Notes under the pieces: model-generated
What the model was told of the DNA's origin: nothing
The model's input: only the letters and a program-made list of their open reading frames with translations
The model's database searches: none
NCBI GenBank assembly: GCA_032158295.1
Contig: CM063246.1
Location: 2,885,371-2,949,370, forward strand
DNA length: 64,000 nt
From: Pycnopodia helianthoides
Lineage: Eukaryota; Echinodermata; Asteroidea; Forcipulatida; Asteriidae
Reading direction: 5' to 3'
Shown here: piece by piece, positions 21,191 through 32,220 of the stretch
How positions within the stretch are numbered: the first letter of the stretch is position 1
Layout: each line of letters opens with the position of its first letter
Translations under genes and position numbers: made by a program

Positions 21191-21638
21191 GGAAAGTCAT
21201 CAACTTTGATTGATAACAGCAAAGTCTTTTAAAGCGAAATCGCCATTCGAATTTATAATAGAAAAGCATACAAAAGAGAGTGCAGTAACAAAAAGGGAGA
21301 CAACAATGCATGTTTAACTTATCAAAAAGCTGACAATTACATACATCGTGGCAACCTATTAAAAATCAGAGAGCTTTCTTTCAATGGAAGCCAAATATTT
21401 TAATATTCACTTAAACATATTTGTGGTCTACGAGTATGAATGCCCCTCTGGGCGATTTATATGTCAATGGACAACCTGTGGTTTGAAACCTTTGAAACTC
21501 GGGCCCATATTCAATGCTTCTGTCCTTGCTTTCTGCAAGTCACATTGCACTCTTTATGATTTTTTTGAGAAACCTTTCTGGTTTTAGTGTACAGTAACCT
21601 CCTTGGTCCGTGGACAAATCAGTACAGCTGTACAGTGC
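21191..21638. other. Intergenic, nothing recognised
   Basis: No gene or repeat family identified. Confidence 0.3.
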
Positions 21639-21780
21639 ATAGTCTTGGTTCCAAGACACTGCAGTTGTGTAGTCGCAAACACATGTACTACTAGTAGTCA
21701 CGAAAACCAGTAGTCACAGTAGTTAACAGTAACAAGGTTTACGTGGTTACACAACTGGAGCGTCTTGGAACCAAGACTAT
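21639..21780. mobile_element. Small TIR element
   Basis: Inverted ends of about 36 bp: ATAGTCTTGGTTCCAAGACA... at the left and ...TCTTGGAACCAAGACTAT at the right. Each end contains its own small palindrome TCTTGGTTCCAAGA. The interior is TAGTAGTC-rich. One copy in the window. Confidence 0.75.
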
Positions 21781-21955
21781 ACAGGAGTTGTAAGAACTAG
21801 AGAGGGAGCACTGGCATGTGTCGTGCGCTTAACTCCGCTGACCCGCCATGGGCTGGGCACAAATCCTATGAGGTGAATTGTAATGAATGTCCATTTGGAA
21901 CATGTTTTGCGGTGTTAACTGACAACCGACCAGTGTAATATGATTGGTAAATTTT
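21781..21955. other. Short spacer
   Basis: Single-copy sequence between two elements. I see nothing in it. Confidence 0.3.
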
Positions 21956-22160
21956 AAATAATTTGGGGTGGAACAAAGACAAATTTACTGCAGCGGGATT
22001 TGAACCCTTACTGCAGCGGGATTTGAACCTCTAGATTAAGGTGTTGGTGCTCTACCAACTGAGCCCTAGGGTTGGTGATCTCCCTGTTTTGTCGCTTCCC
22101 AGCTGGTGGTAGGGGCTATACGGCAGTTTACAGATTGAATGGCTTCTGACTAGCACCCCT
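21956..22160 (-). mobile_element. tRNA-like element in inverted arms, copy 1
   Basis: On the minus strand: GCTCAGTTGGTAGAGCACC (A box) and GGTTCAAATCCCGCTGCAGT (B box region), flanked by CTTTGTTCCACCCC and by GAACAAAGATACTGAC. The B-box end carries a local duplication (gcagcgggatttgaacc twice, 21990-22030). Confidence 0.75.
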
Positions 22161-23095
22161 GAACAAAGATACTGACAAAAAAACAACAACATTCATTACA
22201 CATAACCCGTCAAAGTCTTGAACTCTTATGAATAATTTTGTTGAGTCCCTTTTTTCCCAAAACTCTCAACGAGACAAGAGTTGTAGAGTGTACCAAAACT
22301 TAGAGTAGTGTGTGAAATGAACCATCCAACTTGCAGGCCCGGCCTGGCATGAAATGGACATCTCCTTACCTCTCTAGTCTTAGTGTACCGTACAGCTCCT
22401 GGAATAGTCACTGTAATAAACATTTGGATCTAATGGACTGGAAGTACCCTTCACCCAAGGGAAAGTGGCACTGCCGCTTCAAGAGTTGCAAACATAAAGC
22501 GCAGTCATCGAGCAAACAGCAGAGACTTCTTAACTTGTTTAAAAATGCCCTTGTGTACACTTGAATTTGTGGACTTAAAAAGTTAACAATTAAGCTCCGA
22601 AGGGACTGTTGAAAGGGACTGTTGTGAAAAACACAGTTTTTACACTAAACAGGGTGTGGATACAAAGGAAAGATTGTTATGTCTGTGTTTAAAGCATTCT
22701 TGAAACTAGTCTCACGAGTCAAAAACGATGTTTGAAAACAGTGAAAACATGAGGATTTTGTCACTTTTTTCTTGTGACTGTGATGATTGATTGAGCTTAG
22801 AAATTCATAGTTTCGTTTAGCTTGGGTCACATAAAGTGCGGGATACTGGTCTTCGACAATTACCAATGTTGGCTACGTGCTGTCAAGATGTTAGGTCAGA
22901 TTTTGGGATCCCCGACATTATTTTGCTTCCATAAGCCGTTCAACAATTTTGCAAATGTTACATTTTGGGGGGGAATTGACCATGACATATGCGAAAGTTT
23001 TTTTATGTTTTTCATTTCGAAACAGCATTGTCTGTCAAAAATTTGTCAGAGAAAAAATTATTAAAAACTAAGGTATTGACAAAATAGTGAGACTG
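22161..23095. other. Intergenic, weak repeat remnants
   Basis: 22800-22867 (gcttgggtcacataaagtgcgg, atactggtcttcgacaattacc) matches the end of a family related to A and to 36170-36235. 22640-22760 resembles family I. A frame at 22330-22564 ends with a basic, cysteine-containing stretch, but I cannot support it as a gene. Confidence 0.35.
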
Positions 23096-23335
23096 TCAAC
23101 CCTGGCTGCCGCTGCCCAGGTTGTATCAAGAACTTGGGTATGATCCCTGGCTGCACTCTGACTGGCACCCCCCCTTCCCCTGAACAAAGATATCAACAAA
23201 ATAGGGAGACCACCAGCATAGGGCTAGATAGCTCAGTTGGTAGAGCAGCTGGCAGGCTAATCTGGAGGTCGTTGGTGCAAATCCTGCTCTAGTCAATTTG
23301 TCTTTGTTCAACCCCAAATTATAAAACAATTTTGT
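23096..23335 (+). mobile_element. tRNA-like element in inverted arms, copy 2
   Basis: The tRNA-like core is 23221-23294 (GGGCTAGATAGCTCAGTTGG, then GTTGGTGCAAATCCTGCTCT and AGTC). It follows TGAACAAAGATATCAACAAA and precedes CAATTTGTCTTTGTTCAACC. The upstream part (gtatgatccctggctgcactctgactggcacccc) is shared with copy 3. Confidence 0.8.
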
Positions 23336-23694
23336 TTTGATGGGCATCAGGCCTTGCAACTTTAAGCGATGGAATGTGACAGAGGAGACTGACAGTGTGA
23401 GTCTCTGGTTCTCAGGCATGGTTTGTTTCCACAATATAGCCCAGAAATAACATCACCCAATAATCCTAACAGGCCAAAATAATCCGCTGTGTAAATTGAC
23501 TTTTCGCGATTGTCAAACAAATCTGGGACAGGACAACCGCTTGTTGTTTCTAACAATGGCTCCTATGTTACACCAGCCGGGGTTTTGTTATTGATTGAAA
23601 TCAATGTTGAGAAGTCAGTGTCATTGCTTTACATTTTTATTTTTATTTGACAGTTCTCAAATTATTCTCAAATCAATGATTGATAATGTGGTGT

Positions 23695-24535
23695 TTCAGT
23701 GCTTGAATTTGGAGTAAAATTTCACAAGACCGCAAGGTTTTGTGGCTCAAAATGTTTATTTTGCAAGACCAGAACCTAATTTTTCTATTGAGAACAGAAC
23801 TTCCTACAAATTTTATTTGGTTTTGCAACTTTTCTCGGTAACCATCTTAAATTGTTGTTTTTTGTCTTTACTCTCCGTTTCCTGTTTTTCATTCTTGGCT
23901 TCTCTTAATGGCTCTGTATTTTTGCTATTTTACTTTTGACTGACTGTGAACAGGGCTCTCAGGGATTAGCAGTTGTAGTACTGATAAGGCTACACCAGGC
24001 CTGAAATTTTACGGAGGCCATGGAGGCCTCTGTTGCCCCTGGTCTTGGCCTTGGTGCCCCTTCAAAAGTTTCCCATAGACTTTAAGATTGTGCCCTTTGC
24101 AAAATGAAAATGGCCTTGCCCTCTCAAAGATGACATTCCAGGCCTGCCACCTTGTCTAAATCAAACTGCAAATAAATAAATAAATACCTTTTCAATTGAG
24201 TACTGATCTGTGTACTTTCCACAAAGTTCAACAATACATTTAAACTGTTTTTTATTTAAAACAAGCCCCAAGAGAAGATTGATCTCATTTGTCTTACGGG
24301 TGTAAGTTTATTTTGATACTCAACAGAATTGAAAGATATTTATGAGACTCAAAGTCATCATTTTAACATCATTTCTTTTTGTTAAAGATAATTTACGGTT
24401 AGGTATTATAAATGCAGTTGAAAAACACAAGACTGCTGGACTTCACTGGTCATGAGTTTACCTGGGGGGGGGGGGGGGGGGCTAAAATCACTGGCCACGG
24501 GGCCTGCAGCCAGCGTAAAATTTAAGCCCTGCTGT
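23695..24535. mobile_element. Family M sequence interrupted by family G copy 5
   Basis: 23695-23780 and 24428-24535 carry the two ends of family M in inverse order relative to 10775-11115. Between them, 23996-24147 is a family G element (AGGCCTGAAATTTTACGGAG ... TGACATTCCAGGCCTGCC). A G18 run lies at 24464-24481. The order suggests G inserted into, or beside, an M copy. Confidence 0.45.
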
Positions 24536-26313
24536 ATGTACTTGTACATTATTATTGTCCATTAACCAACTTCCAATGATAGATTTATACCATACTCTTG
24601 GACTCGGCGTATGCCAGTGGCTTTATATGTCAGGCCAGTCGCTTCATCAAAATTGATTAGATTCAATCAAAATCAAGGGGAAATCAGTGTCGATCAGTAG
24701 AATCTGGAACACTCCTTTCCAACAGGATGATTTCACTGCGTGAATGGAAATTTCTTTTGACTCAAAAGAATTGTGGCACAATTAGACAAAAAGCCGAGTC
24801 CTTGCATTCCAACTTTGAAAAACAACAACAATAAAGTAAAAGTTTTTTTTGTATTCCCACTGTGATTAGACAAAAGAGTATCGAATCAGCCCAAGTAACG
24901 GACAATCTTTTTTCTCTTTTAAGTCCGCTAGCCTTCCTCCTGATCCTCTTAAGCCCACCACTAAGGATTGGCGCTTCCAAATTGTTGCACACAAAAACCC
25001 TCCTCCTTAACTCAAACAATCTGTGCCGATAAACTGACAATTGTCAATGTCCCAGCTACAAATTTCCATAGGACCTTGGAGACACCAACAAAAAACCAAC
25101 AGAGTCCTTCAGGAGGCCACTCTGACAAGAGGAAGGTCTCGCAAGATGTCCCCGTCTATGAAGAGGAGAGTTTAAAAAAAAAAAAAGGTGCAAGTAGGGA
25201 CTGACAAAAGAAGGATAATCCGTATAGTAAGTGTGTTGGTCAAACAGCTTGATGGAAGGCCTTCTAAGGCAGCCCCCTTGTTGAAGAAAAATCACCGGAC
25301 GGAATCCGATAGGATCAAAACCAGCAACGTCTTCCTAATCTTTCCCTCGTGATCCTCTTACTAACTGAATGTGGTCTTGATATAGAACAGAAAGTATTCA
25401 CCCACGAGGTTATTAGATGTTACACATTCTTATAATCTTGGATACAAAACCTACGTCTCTGATTTGTTTCATTTTGGGTGGGAAGCAGTTAAAATAAGCC
25501 GGGATTGTTTGCTCTCCGGAGAGACTTTCTTGTTTGGAGGAGTCGATTCAACTCCGTGAATGATACTAGCTTTGGATTTGTTCTCGGCATGACACCATGG
25601 ACTGTTAGTTCCACTTTACTCTAAAGGCATCTTTGTGGGAGAAGAAACAAAGATTAAAAGCCCACCGTAGTGGAAACTTTGTCAGAACAAAGAAACGGTG
25701 ATCTAAGTTGACTAGGCTTGGCCATTTCCTCTTTTTGTTTGGGGGGGGGGGGTGATCAAAGAATAATTGACTAGTCTTAACAATGAAGGGGCCAGAAGAG
25801 ATCAAAGGTATGAGAAATAGGATGTATGAAGAAGTTGTGGATTTATTTATTTATTGCTGCATATCAAAATTGCAGCAGAATTACAATGATATTAACAGGA
25901 TAAAAAGATGATCAAAAAAATACAAAACACAAACATTGCTTTACAATAAGATAAAAAGTCATACAAAGTGACTCCACAAAAACACATGTAGAAAAGAGAT
26001 ACACAGATGAAAATGGGGAAAATACTTAGCAAATTTAAATTGATTATGAAGCCTTGAGAGATATGGAATGGCACTTTTGCCATATCTGTCAACCCTGTAA
26101 TGAGGTTCATGCATTTAGGAAGGATAAGCTTGTAAAAATCCATCTGGGAAAACAATATTTCTTTTGGTCTGTTTCTTATCACACTTGTATAAATGTGTAG
26201 TTTTACTTCTCCTGTTTTAGTTTGTCTTGTTGTGACTGGTTGGGTTGTGGGGGGGGGCTAGTTGGCTTGTTTGTGGTTCACCCTACCCAGGGTAGTCTGA
26301 CAGTAACTTCCTG
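24536..26313. other. Single-copy non-coding sequence
   Basis: A plus-strand frame near 24968-25204 ends with a lysine-rich tail (SDKRKVSQDVPVYEEE then SLKKKKGASRD), but it starts at an uncertain place and has no splice signals that I trust. The lysines come from an A-run. Otherwise only G-runs (25741-25751, 26250-26256) and A/T-rich sequence. Confidence 0.35.
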
Positions 26314-26638
26314 TTAAAGGAACATTACAGAGTTGGTAAGAAAAAAACTTGTAAAATATACTTTTTGATCACAGATTTACATAAAACTTACACGGTCTAG
26401 TGATGATGATAGTAGAAAACATCCCTTGAAACATTTCTGTCTGAAATGCCATATTTGATGAGAAATGAACAAACTGATTTTCCGATTGGAGTTTATCGCT
26501 CAGTGAGCATTTTATTCATTTGTTGAATTTATATGATTTCATGCAAAATGTGTAATCGGTTTTTTCACTATTTTCTCGTGACCAAGACTGCCAGCAACTG
26601 TTCTGTTAGCAAAAACCAATTCTGTAATGTTCCTTTAA
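26314..26638 (-). mobile_element. Family B TTAA-target MITE, copy 2
   Basis: TTAA at 26314-26317, then AGGAACATTACAGAGTTGGT; right end CCAATTCTGTAATGTTCCT with TTAA 26635-26638. Opposite orientation to copy 1. Confidence 0.85.
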
Positions 26639-26825
26639 ACAACAAAAATCAGTCAGTGCAAGTGTTAGTGGTAGACATGTAGTGACAATTCTCGTTTCAT
26701 TTCCCTCTCTTTCTCACTGCCCTTGTGTGTGGTTTTTTTATAAATGACGAGATAGTTGTGGTTGAGGTTCACTTGTTAGACAGAATCATTACATAATTGT
26801 CACTGTGATTTGAGAAACACATTCC

Positions 26826-27375
26826 GTTGACTCAGTGCTAGTTTCCTCATTTCAGATTCGTCATTTTCATATTTTTTTTAACCAAAAGGGCCTTGAGTCT
26901 AATTTGGCTATAAATCAAAAAATGAATTAGTGCACAGCCACAATCATGGGTACACGTTTTGTTACAAAGACACCAAATGAACAACACATACAAATTGAGT
27001 AACTCTTTGTAGGATCTGGTATTTGACAAACTCAAGTACTTTGCACTTTTCATTCACACAGCTCTGGTTGATTAATTTACAAAACAACATTGAAATAACT
27101 GTTACATCACTGGTTTTCAAACTGTTGTTCATAACATGGACACGAAAAAAATGTGTACCCATGATTGTGGCTGTGCACATTATCAAACAACACCTCATTA
27201 TCAATGTATTCCTAACAAACTTCATTTTTGTGTTTGCTAGTGTCCTCATTTGTCATTTCATATTTTGTTTTAAACCAAAAGGCCTTGAGTCTAATTTGGC
27301 TATAAATCTAAAAAATGAATTATCGAACACCTCATATAAATGTTATTCCCAACAACTCCATTTTTTTTTTTTTTT
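26826..27375. repeat. Tandem duplication of about 150 bp, first copy split by a MITE
   Basis: Unit: ggccttgagtctaatttggc, tataaatc, aaaaaatgaatta, then atc(a/g)aacaccтcat-like and aacttcatttttt-like sequence. Copy 1 is 26826-26929 plus 27183-27231. Copy 2 is 27232-27375 and is uninterrupted. The break in copy 1 is exactly at ATTA. Confidence 0.8.
26930..27178 (+). mobile_element. GTGCACAGCC TIR element, copy 1 (4-bp target duplication)
   Basis: Perfect-looking ends GTGCACAGCCACAATCATGG / CCATGATTGTGGCTGTGCAC, 249 bp, with ATTA on both sides (26926-26929 and 27179-27182). The empty site is preserved in the neighbouring duplicate at 27319-27322. It has no coding capacity. A second copy in reverse orientation is at 33319-33563. 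Confidence 0.9.
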
Positions 27376-27620
27376 GCCCCACAAACACTTTGGGTAAGAG
27401 GTAACTCAATTTACCAGGCACTTCAAAATATGGAAAAACCAATTGTATGGAATTTATACCATTTAAAGTAATTACGTTATTAGTATTGAACTAGCAATTT
27501 GTTTTAGGGAGGGGAGGGGGTGGGCAGGTGTCAGTGCTCAGACTTGTTGGTAGCCAAATGGAAATGAAGTTTTTGATTGTATTATCAAAGATTTGGTGTT
27601 GTTCCAAGAGCTGGTTTTCC
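27376..27620. other. Intergenic sequence
   Basis: Single-copy; nothing recognised. Confidence 0.3.
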
Positions 27621-27917
27621 TTAAAGGTGTGGTCATAGATTGGTAAATACTCTAAAAATTAATGACCATTAAACTTTACTTGTTGAGAAGTGTTGCAGAT
27701 GTTGATAGTATAAACTATTTCTTGAAAGGATTCCCTTCAAAGTAATAATATAGTTTGAATAATTTGTCACCAAAAAACATTTGATTCTGAAAAAACGATT
27801 CATGCATGAATCGTTTCTCAGATCTCTGAGACTTAGTGTTCGTCTGCGAGTGCTGCGGCCAGAGATGCAGTTGGTACCCGCTGTCACCTTGCTAAACGTG
27901 GATGTTAAAGTCACCGG
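27621..27917 (+). mobile_element. Family H TTAA-target element, copy 1 (truncated)
   Basis: TTAAAGGTGTGGTCATAGATTG at the left end. The inner block gcggccagagatgcagttgg, tacccgctgtcaccttgctaa is shared with copies 2-4. The right terminus is missing. Confidence 0.65.
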
Positions 27918-28061
27918 CTCACTGCGCCATCGTTAAATATTCATTACTTCCCAAATCACTGCGTGCTGTAATTGGCTAATGTAAACGATATGACAGCTCA
28001 TTAAAGTTTGTCACTCGGCCTGTGCGTACTTATTGTAATGGGGGGGGGGGAGCGGGGATCA

Positions 28062-28944
28062 TACCTGTCATAACTGCAGTTATCATTAAAACTTTTTTTA
28101 AATGTAATATTGACTTTGTTCTGCCACAGTTATTGATGTATCAATAACTCATAGACAGCATTGAAAGAAATGATTTGATGTGCAAGAAAAATACTTTCAT
28201 TTTAGCACATACATGTACATGCTAAGCCCTCAAAAGTAAAAAAAAAATAGCTTGCCCTTGAAGCAGGCAGTATTGTTTGATTAGGGGGGGATGTTGAGGG
28301 GAGATGGCAGAGACATCTGTGCAACTCCTGCTTACTAGTTTCTGAATGACCGGACGGACGATGATCATCGTCTGAAGTTTGTCGGGGGAAGTCCTTGGCA
28401 TCCTATACTTAGATGCATCAGGCTCTATGACTAAGAACCAGCATTTAACCTAAATTGCAACCTCGATCCAATGGGTTTATCGATCAGGTCGTGCCATTCT
28501 AATTTCTATCCCCATATACATGTACTTGGCTTGTCCCCCTTGATTGCATCTGATGAAGTGGTTGTTGCTACGAAAGCTCATGCAGTTTTTCATGTAATTA
28601 GTTGGTCTTTAAGTGCTACCACTGCCTTCCTCATTCTATCCCGGCGTGCCTTGCTCAATCATAACCCCTGGAACTGTGTCTTTTAAATGTGGGAAAATAT
28701 GGCACATTCTAACGAACCAGACAGTACTTGTCATAACTGCAGTTATCATCAAAACTTTGTATAAATGTAATATTGATTTTGTTATGCCACAGTAATTGAT
28801 GTATTATAATAACCCATAGACAGCATTGAAAGAAATGATTAAGTGTGCAAGCACATGAAAAATACTTTCATTTTTAGCTCACATGCGCTAAGCCCCTCAA
28901 AAGTTCTCAACAAGCTTGCCCATGAAGCAATCAGTATTGTTTGT
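28062..28944. repeat. Segmental direct duplication (28062-28280 and 28725-28944)
   Basis: Two blocks of about 220 bp, starting tgtcataactgcagttatca and ending tattgtttg, lie 663 bases apart in the same orientation. They differ by scattered substitutions and small indels. Between them, CTGATGA (28550-28556) ... CTAC-GAAA (28568-28575) is a third hammerhead-like arrangement with one surplus base. Confidence 0.8.
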
Positions 28945-29943
28945 CAGTGTGTTCCATCCAGGGGTTTAGTGTCTACTGAACTTGACACAAGGCACTGACC
29001 ATGGGAACGAGGCTGCCCAAAATTAATGAGATCATAACTTAAAGTGCTTAAAGTTAATCGCACCCCTGGATTTATGGCGCTGCGTAACTCTACGTATAAT
29101 TATAAAGTGCATCCATGAGTGGTGTCACTGTCGGGTTAGAATGACTCAATCAAGCTGTGTACTAACGTGATGGGTTTGAAATTATTCACCGACTTATGAC
29201 TGATTTGAAAGCAGATTCGGATGCATTCTTGGTGCATAAACCTGCTTCTTGGAAACTTCCTTAATTTTATCGGGTAAGTAATTTACAGTGAATTAAGACT
29301 TCCCATTTTCCCAAAGCTACAAAGTGCTACTAATGATTTCTACCAAAAAATGCAGAACAAATTTATAGGCGAGAAGTGAACAGATGTTTTTTAAATTTAG
29401 TCTTGGGAAAGTCTGGAGAGAGTTGATTTCGGGAATGTGGTTTGTTAGAGAGTTCCAGCATCGGGTACCTGAGAAGGACCTGTCCTCTTCCTTTTCCTAA
29501 GTTCGTTTACCCTTAACTTTTTCGGTGACTAGCCTGGGGACCAGTTATCTTGTCATTTCACTAGTCGGCCGGGTCGAATCAAGGTTATTTTCAATTATTT
29601 CAGTTCAATTAATCCATTGCTTTTTGGGTCAAACATTCCCCCTTGATTCAGTTGTTGAATATTGATTGTATCACAGATACGGCAACCGCGACCCCCCTCA
29701 GATCTGCACCATTCAGCAAAGTTTCTGGGGCAAATCAAAGTTCTTTTGACAAATTTCTATCAATTTTCTCACTATGATTTTGTCATGAATGATTGCCATT
29801 TACCTTTGTCGTTGGCGTTGGTACAGCAGCATATTTACCGTGTCCTCGATACTGGTTAATTTTTTTTTTTCTCTCCTGCTGCTCCCTGAGTGAACTGAGA
29901 AGTTTCCGTATCTGCTCTAATCTAGTGGTAGTTTTTGAGCTTT
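28945..29943. other. Intergenic; possible LINE-related remnant
   Basis: 29370-29490 (ttttttaaatttagtcttgg, gagttccagcatcgggtacctgagaag) shares word order with 34262-34365 and may be the same unidentified retroposon. Nothing else recognised. Confidence 0.25.
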
Positions 29944-30337
29944 TTAAAGACACTGGACACCTTTGGTAATTGTCAAAGACTTGTCTTCTAACTTGGTGTA
30001 TCTCAACATATGCACAAAATAACAAACCTGTGAAAATTTGAACTCAATTGGTCGTCGAAGTTGAGAGATAATAATGGAAGAAAAAACACCCTTGTCACAC
30101 AAAGTTGTGTGCTTTCAGGCTTGATTTCGAGACCTCACACAGCACGCGTGAGGTCTCAAAATCAATTCAAATATTTTACTGCTAGAAATTACTTCTTTCT
30201 CAAAAACTACGTTACTTCAGAGGAGCCATTTCTCACAATTTTTAATACTATCAACAGCTCTCCATTGCTCTTTACCAAGTAAGTTTTTATGCTAACATTA
30301 TTTTGAGTAATTACCAATAAAAGTGTCAGTGCCTTAA
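29944..30337 (+). mobile_element. Family A TTAA-target MITE, copy 2
   Basis: TTAA then AGACACTGGACACCTTTGGT; right end ACCAATAAAAGTGTCAGTGCC with TTAA 30334-30337. The centre has a strong hairpin: TTGATTTCGAGACCTCA ... TGAGGTCTCAAAATCAA. Confidence 0.85.
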
Positions 30338-30719
30338 AGGCAGGATATACTTTGGTAATTGTCAAAGACGAGTTTCCTCATTTGGTGTATCCAAGCACAT
30401 ACATAAAATAACACACCTGTGAAAATTTGGATCAATTGGTCATCAAAGTTGCAAGAAAGTAATGAAAGAAAAAAACACTCTTGTTGCATAGAATTGTGTA
30501 CTTTCAAACGCCTGAGAATGGCTTTATTCCTGAGGCCATTTTATCAGATTCCAATATTTTAGTGAGAAATTATCTCTTTCACATGAACTACATTACTTCA
30601 GAGGGAGTCGTTACTCACAATGTTTTACAATATCAGCAGCTCTTGGGTGCTCCTTACCATGTACGTTTCTATGGTTATTAATTTCTTGAGTAAGGACCAA
30701 AAGTATCCAGTGCCTTTAA
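30334..30719 (+). mobile_element. Family A TTAA-target MITE, copy 3, abutting copy 2
   Basis: It shares TTAA 30334-30337 with copy 2. It starts AGGCAGGATATACTTTGGT and ends ACCAAAAGTATCCAGTGCCT with TTAA 30716-30719. Orientation is the same as copy 2. The hairpin centre of copy 2 is not preserved. Confidence 0.85.
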
Positions 30720-30762
30720 AGTGAACAATTAAGAGTGGTTAAGAACACCAGACTCAAGCTCT

Positions 30763-30955
30763 GGGCCCGATTTCATAGAGCTGCTTAAGCACAAAAAGTA
30801 GCTAAGCACAACAAAATTATGCTTACCAGAATTAGGTTACCAGCCAAAATACCATGTCGCATGTACAATTTGTGACTGGTATCCTGCTGATTTCTGCTTA
30901 GCAGAAAATTTTTAAGCAATATTTTCTGCTTAAGCAGCTCTATGAAATTGGGCCC
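30763..30955. mobile_element. Family C palindromic MITE, copy 3
   Basis: GGGCCCGATTTCATAGAGCT ... AGCTCTATGAAATTGGGCCC. Nearly full palindrome; interior as in copy 1. Confidence 0.85.
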
Positions 30956-31140
30956 TGGTGTTTCTGATTAGCAGAGTGTGGGTTCCAGTCTTGGTCCTGG
31001 CACCTTTGTCCTTGAGTGAGACTCTTACTGGTAACCATTATTGGTTTCGATCTTTACATGGGACATTAAGCAGTACAGTAGGTCTCGTGTATCGTTGAAC
31101 AAGCACCCTAATTGTTTGCAGGTTTCTTCAGGCTTGCGAG
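30956..31140 (+). mobile_element. tRNA-derived SINE-like unit, copy 1
   Basis: GGTGTTTCTGATTAGCAGAG, gggttccagtcttggtcctg (B-box position), then ctggtaaccattattgg and catgggacattaagcagt. The same order is seen at 32048-32215. Confidence 0.5.
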
Positions 31141-32045
31141 GTACAGTATATCACTTGTGAGGCATCCTCAGTTAATGGCTGCTGGACATGGACCTCGACA
31201 TTTGACATCTGATTTGTTGTTGCATACTGATTTGTTGTTGTATACGAGAGAAGAGAAGTTTAATTACGGAGATATATAATAATAGCAATTATAATAAATA
31301 TCAATAATAAAATTCACTCGTTGTAACGTTTTAACAAACCAACCATCCTGAACATTGCAATTGTTTCCTGAAACCGTAGACCCTCCCCCCTTCATCTTTC
31401 ACAGTGCATTTTGTAATGGCTATAAACGATACGACACCCCGTTTTACGATTTCTAACAAATTAAGTCTCTTTTTCCATAACCTGGCTATAACTTTTGTGC
31501 TCTGTCACAACGAAGGACTTGAGTATTGTGCAAGGTGAAAAATATACCATTATGTTCCTGAAGCGTGACCCTACAGAAATGAGTCTCGGTGTGACTTTTT
31601 TTTTTATGTTGAAACTCCTCTGGTTTGAAAGTGTTTGTACGTTTAGAACCCTGGAACTTAGACCCCTGCAACAAAACAACCAGCTAAGCGTGTGATACAC
31701 ACAATGTGCATGTAATGTACTGTTTACGGTATACATTTTTTACATGTAGCAGCCTACACACTAATGTGTCGAGTTGTACTTTTCTGTGGTCTTTGTGAGG
31801 AATCTACGTGTGTCTATTTGCGGTATTCCGTTCCCAAGCTTGGAGTGACTGGAGTGGAAGGTAGTCTGAGGTTAACTTGGCATTGTCAAAAATATTCAGC
31901 AATATGAAAACTGTTGCTCACCGTGATATGTTGCAGTGACGTAAGTAGTGCCTGTATGGTGTATATTCAAACTTTTACCTGGCGGTGAAAAACGACGATA
32001 AGGAAATAAGCCTTTTAGGGTTTTCATTTGAATAATGTCTGGCAC
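31141..32045. other. Intergenic, AT-rich patch
   Basis: 31240-31310 is simple AAT/ATT-rich sequence. 31461-31736 has short frames on both strands without support. Nothing else recognised. Confidence 0.3.
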
Positions 32046-32220
32046 GATGATGTCTGGTGTTTCTGATCAGAAAAGTGTGGGTTCGAGTCCCGGTCTTGAC
32101 ACTAATAAAGTGTCCTTATAAGCAAAACACGTAACCATTATTGCTTATAGTCCTTCGGATGGGTCACGTAAAGCCGTTGAGTCCTGTGTGACTTACACAG
32201 TTGCGTAAAGTTTTGTGAAA
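32046..32220 (+). mobile_element. tRNA-derived SINE-like unit, copy 2
   Basis: GGTGTTTCTGATCAGAAAAG, then GGGTTCGAGTCCCGGTCTTG (clear B box), then gtaaccattattgcttatag, tccttcggatgggtcacgta. 32205-32222 resembles the end of palindromic family D (ttttgtgaaatcggctgcag), perhaps a third D remnant. Confidence 0.55.

Noticed and set aside
22330..22564. Plus-strand frame ending in a basic cysteine-containing stretch
   Set aside because: Protein-like in places, but with no ATG in good context, acceptor of clear quality or recognisable domain; left unannotated.
23221..23294. Apparent tRNA gene (also 38392-38464, 60843-60913, 62604-62670)
   Set aside because: Each lies within the same larger repeat with conserved flanks, and stems are imperfect, so they are tRNA-derived repeats rather than functional tRNA genes.
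24968..25204. Plus-strand frame with KKKK tail
   Set aside because: The lysines derive from an A13 run and no splice signals fit; not supportable without transcripts.
30481..30681. Plus-strand frame (and the similar minus frame at 1699-1908)
   Set aside because: Both are translations of family A MITEs, which explains their resemblance.
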